From NCBI GenBank assembly GCA_963921795.1, contig OY997653.1, positions 24,039,158-24,103,157 of the forward strand: a stretch of 64,000 nt of DNA, read 5' to 3'. The position numbers and the translations under genes were made by a program. Source of the stretch: Nannobrachium achirus. Its lineage: Eukaryota; Chordata; Actinopteri; Myctophiformes; Myctophidae. The notes under the pieces were generated by a model that saw nothing but the letters and a program-made list of their open reading frames with translations, was not told where the DNA came from and made no database searches. Of this stretch, positions 1-9,480 are shown piece by piece. Position 1 is the first letter of the stretch; each line of letters opens with the position of its first letter.

Positions 1-155
1 ACAATGTAGAACACCGCCTAGGGCAAATTATGTCTTCATTGGAAGAAACAAAATAAGTAATTGATTTGAAACATTTGAACAACACAGGTAGCATATACAA
101 TTTGAAATGCTCTCTACAACTATTTACAGATTAACAGTTCATGATTTAATGTAAT

Positions 156-2247
156 TTAAACTTGGAAAGAACATTCAATGGCATGACTGCCAATTGCATA
201 AAAGTTAACGACTTGTGGCCCCTGCTGGAATCCATGAGTTGTGTAAAATGCCTGGGCCTGTAGATTTGCTGGCTCCACGTGACTGTAGGGGGAAGGAAGT
301 GAGATTCAGGATGAGTTACAAAGTGATAACATAACTTTAATTAATGAATGGATGTGTGAGGCTTAATTTGTGTTTATGCAAAACCAAACACAATCATCAT
401 AATTTTTTGAAAATACCACCACTAATGAATGTGTACCCTTTCTGTGATTTTGCCTCGAAGTGGAGGATTGATTTGGGGGTTTTGATCTCCTACTCCCTGG
501 TTCCCAAACACTGGGTCGGGACCCATTTGTGGGTCGAGGACACAGGTTTTGTTTCCTAAATGTTGTTTTTAAGGCCAAAACTTTCAAGTCATTTCATGAA
601 TAAATCCAAGAAAAATCCAAGAAATTCCATAAATTAGAAAACAAATGTTTAAGAAGTAGTGAAAATAGACAGGGCATCAATGGGCAAACGTGTACTCTCT
701 CTTTTGGGTCACAAGCTAAACAGTTTGGGAGCCACTGCTATAAGGTATGATTAATATTAATCATAGTTCAATGTTGAAAATGGGTGGTTCTCCCCTTTAA
801 GCGCTTCGTTTCTGCTCTGTAAAGCTGCATTTCATGTCATGAAAGGTGCTATACAAATACAGTTTATTTTCTATTTTTTTTTTTATTATTATTACCCTTA
901 TTGTTATTGTTATTATTACACAGTTTGATGTGGCTGTGGTTTTTTTTTTCTTCGAACTGGCAATGTCTTTGACGTAATTCATCATTTTTGATCCTAGAAT
1001 GAGAATACAGACAGTTTTTTAAACAAAACGCATGAAACTGGTTGGGGAAACTGCCCCAACCAGTTTCCCTTTGTAGATCGCTGAAGTTATAAACAGAGGA
1101 TAAGTTGAAGATTAATTTTGACAAAAGGCAGTGGAACTGAGTGTCTATCTGAACGGCCTCAAAACAGCTCATTAATTATTTTGAATTGTAAAAGTGTACT
1201 TCCAGGCATCTAGGCGGTTGGCCATGCTTCCATAGAAGTCTTATCTTTTGTCCATTTGAAAGGTCTATACAAATAGTTTATTATTATTATTACTCACAGT
1301 TTGATTTGGCTGTGGGTCTTTTTCTTCTGCCTTAGAATATCCTTCACGATTCATCATTATTGATCCTAGAATGAGAATACAGTTTTTAAAACCAAATGCA
1401 TGATTTATTTGAAGTGAACTCCACTGAACTGATAGTATTGTATACTGAACTGAACACCATACCGATCTGGTTTCCCCTGAAGTTGGCGTGGGTGGCGATG
1501 GCGGCAATGTAGATGAACCTCTCGCCATTAGGTTATTCTCTGTTGTCCACCAGCACTGCCCCAACCAGCTGCTCTTTGTAGAAAACAGTCCTCTATCTTC
1601 TGTAGTAAACGGAGGATAAGTTGAAGATTAGTTTCATCAAAAGGCAGTGGAACTCTGACAACATATAGTTAATTACTAATAGATGGTCAGTGCAGCTGTT
1701 TTCTAACAGCGGTTATATGTTCAACTTGGCAAGTGCTAATAGATTTTATTGTGAAGGGAGGAAATGCTTTTACATTTTTGAGCGGTGCTTCTGGACTTTG
1801 TCCGGTTCTCATAAAATGTTCGATCAAAAAAGATGTTCGGGCCCTAAAGTAAACTGAAGCGTGGCCTACATCTGGCCTAGATATGACATACATCTTGGCA
1901 CAAACGTCTCAAAGTGTGTTGTACGCCCAGGCTCCCATTGGCTAAGCTTTGCAGGACGTGCTGTGATTGGCCAGCGGGAGGCTTGATGAAACCCAAAAAT
2001 AGCACCTCTCACTTCACACTAGGTGTGAGTTTTTGAAGGCCCATAAGACCATGTGTGACTGATGGGATTTCCTACTCAAGTTATCTAACTTGGATGAGTC
2101 GTCTCACCTTGCCTGGAAAACCCTTCTTTGGTGTGTTCTTCAAACCACCCGAAGTCCTTTGCTTTATCAGAGACCTTTGTTTGAATAAGAAGCATGTTTA
2201 TTGGTCCTCTGGTGTCTTTTATGGGAATGACCTTCAGGTCCACCTTA
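156..2247 (-). pseudogene. NAA50-like GNAT copy 1, decayed mosaic
   Basis: Minus-strand remains of the five-exon acetyltransferase gene. Exon 2 (2108-2247) is open and ends in a good GT donor. Exon 3 (from 1463 up to about 1577) keeps YKEQLVGAVLVDNRE and then has an in-frame TAA. It also has about 14 extra bases after its acceptor, which shifts the frame. One exon 4 (1298-1365) has lost 2 bp and a second exon 4 (922-993) has a frame-shifting run of 10 A. A 5-prime scrap of exon 3 lies near 1052-1078. The last exon (156-282) is open and starts HVEPANLQAQAFYTTHGFQQ. The micro-exon 1 of genes A and B is missing, because the 560-bp block that carries it there is absent here. Lesions in three exons make this a pseudogene with good confidence. 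Confidence 0.8.
496..737. mobile_element. hAT-like MITE (TIR ends GGTTCCCAAAC / GTTTGGGAGCC)
   Basis: The ends CCTGGTTCCCAAAC and GTTTGGGAGCCACTG are inverted repeats of the CAGTGGTTCCCAAAC type known from non-autonomous hAT elements. It lies in the intron 4 region of copy 1. A clear 8-bp target duplication was not resolved. Confidence 0.5.
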
Positions 2248-3198
2248 CTGTATGAAGAGAAAAACGTACATGGTTAAAACACCTGGGGCAGTATTTTGAT
2301 GGTCTCAAGTAGCAGATCTTATGCCTTAACTTAAAGGCCTGTTGCTGTGATGACAATCCACTAAATAACCGTATCAAACATACGACACCTGCCTAAATAA
2401 CAATCAAAACTAAAATGGTCAACTTAAAACAAAACCCAAAAGTCTGCTCAAACCAAACTTGGTGAGGTCTGTACAGAAAAATGACTTGCAGCAGGTGGTA
2501 CCTGCTCTTATCAAGCAGACTGTAAATTAAAACTCATCTGATTGGCCTCATCCAACTGGCAATCTGGTCATTTTGAGATGGGATTGGCTGTGTAGTCCAT
2601 TGCCTAATCAGCTGATCCTACATTGTTTCAGCTGGCCTTCCTATAAGAATCGTGCTTCATTACAAATAATGCAAATAGTATTTACTTTATTTAAAAACAT
2701 TTCATTTTGTTTTGGCTTTGATGGAATTTGCTACTCAGGTTTTTTAGTGAGTCGTCTCACTATCAACCTGCCTGGACAACCTTGCTTTTGTGTGCTTCAT
2801 ATTGTATCCTAAGTAATAATTCATTACTTAGGATACAATTGAGTTCTCAACATGTTGCATTTTAGTTCATGCTAAACACATTTTCTTCAGAATAATGAGC
2901 AATAGTCTAAAAGTCGGATCTGTGCACATTTTTTGCACAAAAAAGGTTGATAGATTCAACTGGCCTGAAATATAAGCTGCAGAAAGATGCAGTCACATGT
3001 GAACACATTTAACATGAGGTAGTTTAAAGAGTTCTTGAGATTGACATGGGTTTTGTAGGTGGACAGGATCTCGTCTACTTGGACCATTTTCTTTTTTTAT
3101 AGTATTTAAAATCTCATATGTAGTACATGGGAGAGGGTTTGAAATGCCTGGAGCTTGATGCTTTCCCTTTATGAATGTGTGAATGTGAAAATAACATA

Positions 3199-3249
3199 CC
3201 TACAAGCTCACAACACGGTGTGGAAGCAACGCGGTGTGAGCTTGTAGGT
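3199..3249. repeat. TACAAGC/GCTTGTA hairpin
   Basis: Near-perfect inverted repeat: CCTACAAGCTCACA on the left and TGTGAGCTTGTAGG on the right, with a short loop. One member of a hairpin family that recurs in unrelated contexts in this window (see findings). Confidence 0.75.
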
Positions 3250-3616
3250 CTGCTATCATTCAGAATAAAATGTACATGTGTGTGTTTGGGGTTTCTTAAA
3301 AGAAACAGAAAACCATGATTGTAAAAAGAACTTACTGTCTCACTCTTGCAGAAGTGAAAATTAATAATGAGCATCTAGCCTCAACCTTAAATAATGTCCT
3401 GCTAAGCCACACCCACACAATAAAGGGGAGAAAACGTATTGGTTATATTGTAAATGTCTTAAGGGAAATCAGATGTGTAAACTATCAACTCAATTGAACT
3501 CAGCTGTAATGGAAAAATACTGGGAGGGAATGTGGACAGCTACTGTATCTGCTAAACCTTTTAGCTGTGGTTTCTGTGAATATTTTTGTTTGGTTCTGGA
3601 GCTTGATGCTTCACCT

Positions 3617-3658
3617 CTACAAGCTCACAACACCGTGTGACGTGTTGTAAGCTTATAG
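3617..3658. repeat. TACAAGC/GCTTGTA hairpin
   Basis: CTACAAGCTCACAACAC is followed by its imperfect inverse GTGTTGTAAGCTTATAG. The preceding GGAGCTTGATGCTT is also shared with the 3.1-kb copy, so the repeated unit is longer than the hairpin. Confidence 0.7.
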
Positions 3659-3871
3659 ATCTTCTGTTTTGCCAGGTTGAACGTTAAATGGATGACTCAC
3701 TAGTCAAGATTATCGGTTTGCATTCATCCCTCCAAAAAGTGGTTAAATTAATGTATTTCTTTTTTCTTTCTTATTTTTTTTTTCTTATTTTTCTCTTATT
3801 GTTTTTACAGATAGTGATGATTTGGGTCACTGTAATGTTTGTCAGGTACTCTGTTGTCTAGGCCTCCAAGG

Positions 3872-4216
3872 CAGTGGTTCCCAAACTAAGGTTTGGGACC
3901 CCCAGGGGGTTCCCCAAATTACTTTTGGGGGGGGTCCCCCCCAGATGATTAGCTTAATTTGCAACAATGTGTTCTCACCAAACGTTAAACAAACCAACAT
4001 ACAGTATTTTACATAAGAGGCAAACATTGTGAAAATAGCCAATTTACAAGCCGAGACTCGACTGCGAGGCGGTGCGAGCTTGTAGTTCGGCTCTTTTCAC
4101 AATGCTTAAGCTGTTGAACAAAATGTAAGGCCTCAACTCCTAATCAGGCAGGGGGATTCCCAGTTCAGATATGATTATTTTGGGAGGTCACAGCCTGAAA
4201 AGTTTGGGAACCCTTG
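3872..4216. mobile_element. hAT-like MITE carrying a nested hairpin
   Basis: Begins CAGTGGTTCCCAAAC and ends GTTTGGGAACCCTTG, a terminal inverted repeat typical of small hAT elements. Inside, 4027-4103 is another hairpin whose outer arms read GTGAAAATAGCC and GGCTCTTTTCAC. Confidence 0.6.
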
Positions 4217-4430
4217 GTCTAGGCAAGGGTTTGGTTTGAGTTGTGTTAAGATTATGTATGTTGTGTTAAAGAGTTTTAAAGCTACCTTCAATCGTCAAGT
4301 GTTTTAACCTATTGTGTCTTACTGCATTTACTGTTGTTTCTTGTGCAATTCTTTCCCCTCTGTAAGACACTTTATGTATATATACTTACATATTATTCGC
4401 CCCCTCTATTGATGCACCTTCTCTTTATTG

Positions 4431-5562
4431 TCTCCACCAGCCGAAGGCTGAGGGAGAGTATGTTTTCCCCTCCGTCCGTGTGTCCCTCCGTCCGTGCGTG
4501 CGTCCGTCCGTCCGTCCGTGCGTCCTCGCAGTTTGTGAGCGCCAAATCTCAGTCACCGTTGGCCCGGTCGCTGCCAAAGTGAGCACACACATTCCCTGGA
4601 TGCCAATCTAGAACCTCTGCCCTAAATTTTTCAAATGGGCCTTTTCTAGTGCCAACTAGTGGCCGATGTTTGCTAAACACATTTCTGTGCACTACTCTTA
4701 CAGATTTTGTCCAAAAATCCTACAAATCGGTAGGCAATATCTCGACAGTCATGTGATCGACACGGATCTGTCCGATTTTGCATATTCCATCCTGATTGGC
4801 TAAGATTGGCTTCCAAAGTTTGTGGGATTGAGCCGTTTTGAACAAAATGCCTCAAATCACAAACGCAAAGTGCAATTATCATGAAATCGCGCACACACGT
4901 TCCCACTAGGCCGAGGAAGAAATGCCACTTAATTTTTTTTAATCAGCCCGATTTGTGGTTTTACCTATAACTCCACCGATCAGTTTCAAACTTTGTAAGC
5001 ACACTCCCTAGAGGCTAAGGATAAACCTTTGCCCTGCATTTTTCACATCAGCCTTTTATAGCGCCACCTTTGGGCCGACTTATGTAAAACACATTTTTGG
5101 ATATTACTCCTTGAGATTTTATCCAAAAATCATGCAAATCGGTACACAGTATCTCTATAGTCATGTGATCAAGTCCGATCCGTCTGATATTTCACATTCC
5201 ATCCTGATTGGCTAATATTAGCTTCCAAAGTTTGCAGGATTGCTCCGTTTTTGAACAAAATGCCTCAAATCATCAACGCAGCATGCGATTACCATGACAT
5301 TTGCCACACATATTCCCACTAGGTCAAGGAACAAATGCTACCTTTTTAACATTGTCCTGTTATAGCGCCACCAGCAGGTAGACTTTAGCAAAACACATTT
5401 TTGGAACACAATGCTTGAAATCATGCATGCAGCGTCCGATTGCCATGAAAGATCTAAGGTGAAGAACATATGCCACCCTTTTTACATTGGCCTATTATAC
5501 AGTAGCACCACCAGGACGCACGGCCTGGTGGAGACCTGTGCTCGGAAGAGCACTGCTTCTAG
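4431..5562 (+). mobile_element. Helitron-like non-autonomous element, long copy
   Basis: Starts TCTCCACCAG and ends with a 16-bp hairpin (GTGCTC, GGAA loop, GAGCAC at 5538-5553) five bases before a terminal CTAG. TC...hairpin...CTRR is the Helitron terminal pattern. The body holds a (CGTC)n-rich microsatellite near 4468-4530 and diverged internal repeats of about 300 bp (a motif around GCTGCCAAANTGAGCACAC). The same element occurs at 26991-27420. Assignment to Helitrons is inference from the ends, since no Rep/helicase gene is present. Confidence 0.6.
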
Positions 5563-6035
5563 TTATTTCTTTTTTCCATCAGTTTCTCTCTTTATTTCAA
5601 ATAACGTAGGCATCTTTGACATGGCTGAGGGTGTTTTTCACTGTCCCAACATTCAAACACTGCCAATGCTTTAAAATGGCCATGGTGATGATGACTACAG
5701 TATGTGTCCCTGTTTCTTTTATCTTTTTTAAGTTATAAACAGGATTGGGGGTAAACAGTCAAAACCGCTCATTCATTATTTTGAATTGTAAAAGTGTACT
5801 TCTGGGCAGTTGGCCATGCTTCCAAAGAAGTCTTATCTTTTGTCCATTTGAAAGGTCTATACAAATAGTTTATTATTATTATTACTCACAGTTCGATTTG
5901 GCTGTGGGTCTTTTTCTTCTGCCTTAGAATACCTTCAATGTAAATGTCGTTGTCCAAGTTCTCCCAGTTTCAAATTTGTACATTCATTCACAAAGTAAAG
6001 CCCTGCTTCATCGCACAAGTCCGTCGCACACAAGT

Positions 6036-6115
6036 AGTGAAAACAGCAGATCTACAAGCACACAACGCCTCGCTGTGCAAGGCGTTGTGTGCTTGTAGAT
6101 CGTCTGTTTTCACTA
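6036..6115. repeat. Long hairpin (also at 14340-14419 and 18564-18643)
   Basis: The left arm TAGTGAAAACAGCAGATC runs on through TACAAGCACACAACGCC. After an 11-base loop its near-exact inverse ends in TCTGTTTTCACTA. The 14-kb copy has one mismatch in the stem. It is carried inside chimeras c1, c4 and c6. Confidence 0.85.
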
Positions 6116-6175
6116 GTTCAAATCGTTTTTTAAAATGAAAAATGCGAAACAAACGGCTTTGGACATACAAGGTTT

Positions 6176-6334
6176 TCACCCCGACAACGACGATATGTGA
6201 AAATAGCTGATCTCCATGCGTGCGTGCTGTGTGTACGGACCTATAGTGTAGACCTCCACGGGTCTGTTGTACATCTGCGCCATGGCCTGGATCTCGAGGT
6301 GGTCCCCGTAGCAGTTGTTTTGCCTCTTTTCCAT
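6176..6334 (-). pseudogene. OTUD5-like OTU domain fragment, 52 open codons (copy 1 of 6)
   Basis: The minus-strand frame from an ATG at 6334 to a TGA at 6176 encodes a peptide containing [20 protein letters not shown] followed by VEVY. This closely matches the part of OTUD5-type deubiquitinases ([20 protein letters not shown], recalled) that follows the catalytic Cys segment. Neither the catalytic Asp/Cys nor the catalytic His segment is included, so it cannot be an active protease. The sequence after VEVY ([10 protein letters not shown]...) does not resemble OTUD5. Homology may begin a few codons further upstream in another frame. Copies lie at 8956-9114, 11739-11897, 14480-14638, 15519-15677 and 18704-18862, all free of internal stops. 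The parent gene is not in the window. Confidence 0.7.
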
Positions 6335-6562
6335 TTACCAATGTAAATGTACTTCCCAATTCCATCAGGGTCTTTTCTGTCGTCCACGAGCACTGCCCCA
6401 ACCAGCTGCTCTTTGTAGATCGCTGTAGTTATAAACAGAGGATAAGTTGAAGATTAGTTTCATCAAAAGGCAGTGGATGACTGCAATTATATGTTCAACT
6501 TGGCAAGTGCTAATAGATTTTATTGTGAAGGGAGGAAATGCCTTTACAATACCTACAAGGCT

Positions 6563-6646
6563 TGGAGGTTTTGTATTAGGTCTCCCTCTGGAAACCATGG
6601 TGCCTGTAAAAGCCCATGGCAGCATTATTTCCCTGTGTCCGTGTGA
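6563..6646 (-). pseudogene. Relic terminal exon (exon 5), frame-shifted
   Basis: A preserved acceptor (CCCCTACAG) is followed by T CAC ACG GAC ACA GGG AAA TAA. One extra G puts a stop where intact copies read HVDTGN. After correction the frame would read AAMGFYRHHGFQRE. Equivalent relics sit upstream of 9426, 12209, 14950, 15989 and 19174, so the lesion predates the tandem duplications. Confidence 0.7.
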
Positions 6647-6765
6647 CTGTAGGGGGAAGGAAGTGAGATTCAGGATGAGTTGAAAAGTGATAAAATAACT
6701 TTATATAATTTTAATTAATGGATGTTTGGGGCTATTTACATTGAAGTGATTCATTAGATATACAT

Positions 6766-8665
6766 TTATTCGAAGGCTTGAGGCTTGAGGTAAGTTATCA
6801 GGTCTCCTTGGTGGAAACCTTGGTTCGTGTAGAAGCCCATGGCAGCAGCATTTCCCGTGTCCACGTGACTGTAGGGGGAAGAAAATGAGATTCAGGATGA
6901 GTTGAAAAGTGATAAAATAACTAATGGCTGTTTGGGGCTTAATTGTGTTTATGCAAAACCAAACACAATCATAGTCTGTAAAGCACTTTAAGCTGCATTT
7001 CATGTCATTAAAGGTGCTATACAAATACAGTTTATTATTATTACTACATTAATAATAATTATTATTACTCACAGCCGGATGCTGCTGTACTGTTTTTTAT
7101 TTTGATTATAGATGTCTTTCACATGGTTCAGCAGCTTTGATCCTAGAATGAGAATACAGACAGTTTTTAAAACAAAGCGCATGATTAATTTGAAGTGAAC
7201 TCAACTGAACTGATGGTATTGTAATACTGAACTGAACACCATACCGATATGCTGCCTTGAGACAATAGGGTCGGTGGTGATGGCGCTGATAAATAGGTAT
7301 TTGCCATTCTTTTTCTTTACCTCCTCCTCCTTAACAAGCACCACCCCAACTAGATTGTTCTTGTAGATTGCTGAAGTTATAAACAAAGAAGCTGAAGATT
7401 AGTTTCATCAAAATGCAGTGGAACTCTGAAAATATATAGGCCTAGTTAATTACTAATAGATGGTCAGTGAAACTGTTTTCTTACAGCAGTTATATGTGAA
7501 ACTTGGCAAGTGCTAATAGATTTGTTTGTGAAGGGAGGAAATGCTTTTACATTTTTGAGCGGTGCTTCTGGAGGGAGCTAAGCTCCAACATCTGTCTTTG
7601 TCCGGTTCTCATAAAATGTTCGATCAAAAAAGATGTCAGAGCCCTAAAGTAAACTGAAGTGTGTCCAACTTGTGGCCTAGATATACTCTACATCTTGACA
7701 CAAACATCTCAAAGTGTGTTGTACGCCCAGAGTCCCATTGGCCAAGCTTCGCAGGACACGCTGTGATTGGCCAGCGGGAGGCTTGATGAAATTAACCCAA
7801 AAATAGCACCTCTCACTTCACACTAGGTGTGAGTTTTTGAAGGCCCATAAGACCATGTGTGACTGATGGGATTTCCTACTCAAGGTATCTAACTTGGATG
7901 AGTCGTCTCACCTTGCCTGGAAAACCCCTTTTTGGTGTGTTCTTCAAACCACCCGAAGTCCTTTGCTTTATCAGAGACCTTTGTTTGAATAAGAAGCAGG
8001 TTTATTGTTCCTCTGGTGTCTTTTATGGGAATGACCTTCAGGTCAACCTTACTGTATGAAGAGAAAAACGTACATGGTTAAAACACCTGGGGCTGTGTTT
8101 TGATTGTCTCAAGTAGCAGATCTTATGTCTTAACTTAAAGGCCTGTCCATACTGTCTCTGACCACCAAACATTTTGTCTGAGAGTTCTGACTTTCCGGGG
8201 TGCAGCGTTTCGAACTCTTAATTCAGGGTAATGCTTTTCAGAAGAAGCGAGTGACGTCATTTTGTAGTAGAACCGGACCTTTCTGATAAGGTTCGGTGGT
8301 CGGAGACCAGTGTGTTTAAGTTAAGGCATAAGAGCTGGTACTTAAGAAGTACATGCTACAAACACCACTCTGTACATCACCTAAATTAATTTTAAACCAG
8401 AGCGGTCATACAACAACATAACAATTGGGCCTTTGTGGCCTTTGTTAGGTATACTGAATGGCAAGTGAAGAGAAGGGTTATTCCGTAAAATATGTTATGT
8501 GCTTGCACATGTGTTATGTGCAAGCACATAATGGCATCTTCATTGTCCGTCTCCACCTTAGTGCACAATATATACTAAACACCGTACCAGTTCCCTGTTT
8601 TGCTCCTATGTTCAGAAGCCAACTGACCTGCTGGTCTCTCACCAAGCCTGGTCCGCCATGGCCAT
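6766..8665 (-). CDS. GNAT N-acetyltransferase, NAA50-like, K-type gene A (5 exons, 153 aa)
   Basis: Exons: 8643-8665, 7912-8051, 7245-7370, 7073-7142, 6766-6868. All junctions are GT-AG and the summed length is 462 nt, an exact open frame. The 23-nt exon 1 encodes MAMADQA. Exon 2 carries KVDLKVIPIKDTRG. Exon 3 carries VGVVLV and ends SRQHIG. Exon 4 is SKLLNHVKDIYNQ. Exon 5 is HVDTGNAAAMGFYTNQGFHQ. Order and spacing match NAA50 (VGAVCC; RRLGIG; TKMLNHVLNI; HVQISNESAIDFY, recalled). His112 is kept. Tyr73 is replaced by Phe (LFISAI). The CoA-loop RRLGIG reads SRQHIG, so acetyl-CoA binding may be weakened. An ACTAATC branch-point-like site precedes exon 3. Expected to be a small soluble cytosolic protein. 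The family call is solid; NAA50 as nearest relative is likely; the substrate is unknown. Confidence 0.7.
6980..7066 (+). repeat. SINE/LINE tail abutting the exon 4 donor
   Basis: AAAGCACTTTAAGCTGCATT followed by GGTGCTATACAAATACAGTT and (TTA)n is the 3-prime tail style of fish SINEs and their partner LINEs. It lies opposite to the gene, and its TTATTATTAC end runs into the complement of the exon 4 donor (GTGAGTAATAATAA). The same arrangement is present in genes B to E. A related tail (CCATTTGAAAGGTCTATACA) lies at the exon 4 donor of M-type copies. Confidence 0.7.
8066..8642. other. Intron 1 of gene A, 560-bp block absent from copy 1
   Basis: The sequence between the exon 2 acceptor side and exon 1. 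It is present in genes A and B but missing at the matching site in copy 1 (near 2340), where CTTAAAGGCCTG joins directly to TTGCTGTGATG. It is bounded by the near-inverse strings TCTTAACTTAAA and TTTAAGTTAAGGCA, which suggests a mobile or foldback segment. There are no coding signs apart from the small exon 1 at its edge. Confidence 0.45.
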
Positions 8666-8830
8666 CTGTTGCCACACTAAAAATGTTTCTGGTCAAGTAG
8701 CTTCACCTGTATGTTGCTGTGATGACAATCCACTAAATAACCATCAAACATACGATACCTGCCTAAATAACAATCAAAACTAAAATGGTCAACTTCAAAC
8801 AAAACCCAAATGTCTGCACAAACCAAACGA

Positions 8831-9202
8831 CTATTTACATTGAAGTGATTCATTTGCTATAAATATATTCGAAGGCTTGAGGCAAGTTATTAGGCTTCCC
8901 ATCTGGAAATCATGGTGCGTGTAAAAGCCCATGGCAGCAGTATTTCCCGTGGTTTTCACCCCGACAACGACGATATGTGAAAATAGCTGATCTCCATGCG
9001 TGCGTGCTGTGTGTACGGACCTATAGTGTAGACCTCCACGGGTCTGTTGTAAATCTGCGCCATGGCCTGGATCTCGAGGTGGTCCCCGTAGCAGTTGTTT
9101 TGCCTCTTTTCCATTTACCAATGTAAATGTACTTCCCAATTCCATCAGGGTCTTTTCTGTCGTCCACGAGCACTGCCCCAACCAGCTGCTCTTTGTAGAT
9201 CG
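8831..9202 (-). pseudogene. Chimeric relic c2: exon 3 half + OTU fragment + exon 5
   Basis: Minus-strand order: 5-prime half of M-type exon 3 (to 9202), OTUD5-like fragment (8956-9114), then an exon 5 body (TTGNTAAMGFYTHHDFQMGS) joined without splice signals at GTGAAAACC|ACGGGAAAT. One frame stays open across all 116 codons, but it reads exon 3 and the OTU part out of their native frames and only the exon 5 part in frame. This looks like accidental openness. Copies: c3 at 11614-11985 and c5 at 15394-15765. Confidence 0.7.
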
Positions 9203-9480
9203 CTGAAGTTATAAACAGAGGAGAAGTTGAAGATTAGTTTCATCAAAAGGCAGTGGATGACTGCAATTATATGTTCAACTTGGCAAGTGCTAATAGATTT
9301 TATTGTGAAGGGAGGAAATGCCTTTACAATACCTACAAGGCTTGGAGGTTTTGTATTAGGTCTCCCTCTGGAAACCATGGTGCCTGTAAAAGCCCATGGC
9401 AGCATTATTTCCCTGTGTCCGTGTGACTGTAGGGGGAAGGAAGTGAGATTCAGGATGAGTTGAAAAGTGATAAAATAACT

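Larger units (their letters stand above)
2248..3871. other. Non-genic stretch with an exon 2 relic and two hairpins
   Basis: No gene seen. A degenerate piece of K-type exon 2 and its donor is visible around 2755-2805 (CTGCCTGGACAACCTTGCTT against CTTGCCTGGAAAACCC in intact copies). Two palindromes of the TACAAGC/GCTTGTA family are listed separately. The short ORFs here carry no recognisable motif. Confidence 0.5.
5890..6422 (-). pseudogene. Chimeric relic c1: exon 4 half + hairpin + OTU fragment + exon 3 half
   Basis: Read on the minus strand this is the 5-prime part of M-type exon 3 (6339-6422, AIYKEQLVGAVLVDDRKDPD). It is joined inside the codon run for YIYI to an OTUD5-like fragment (6176-6334). 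A segment with a 30-bp-stem hairpin (6036-6115) follows, then the 3-prime half of an M-type exon 4 (5890-5937, LRQKKKTHSQIEL with a GTGAGT donor). The acceptor and the branch-point-like ACTAATC upstream of exon 3 are preserved. No exon 1, 2 or 5 belongs to it, and the joined frame of exon 3 does not continue in the OTU frame, so it is not a working acetyltransferase. Confidence 0.75.
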
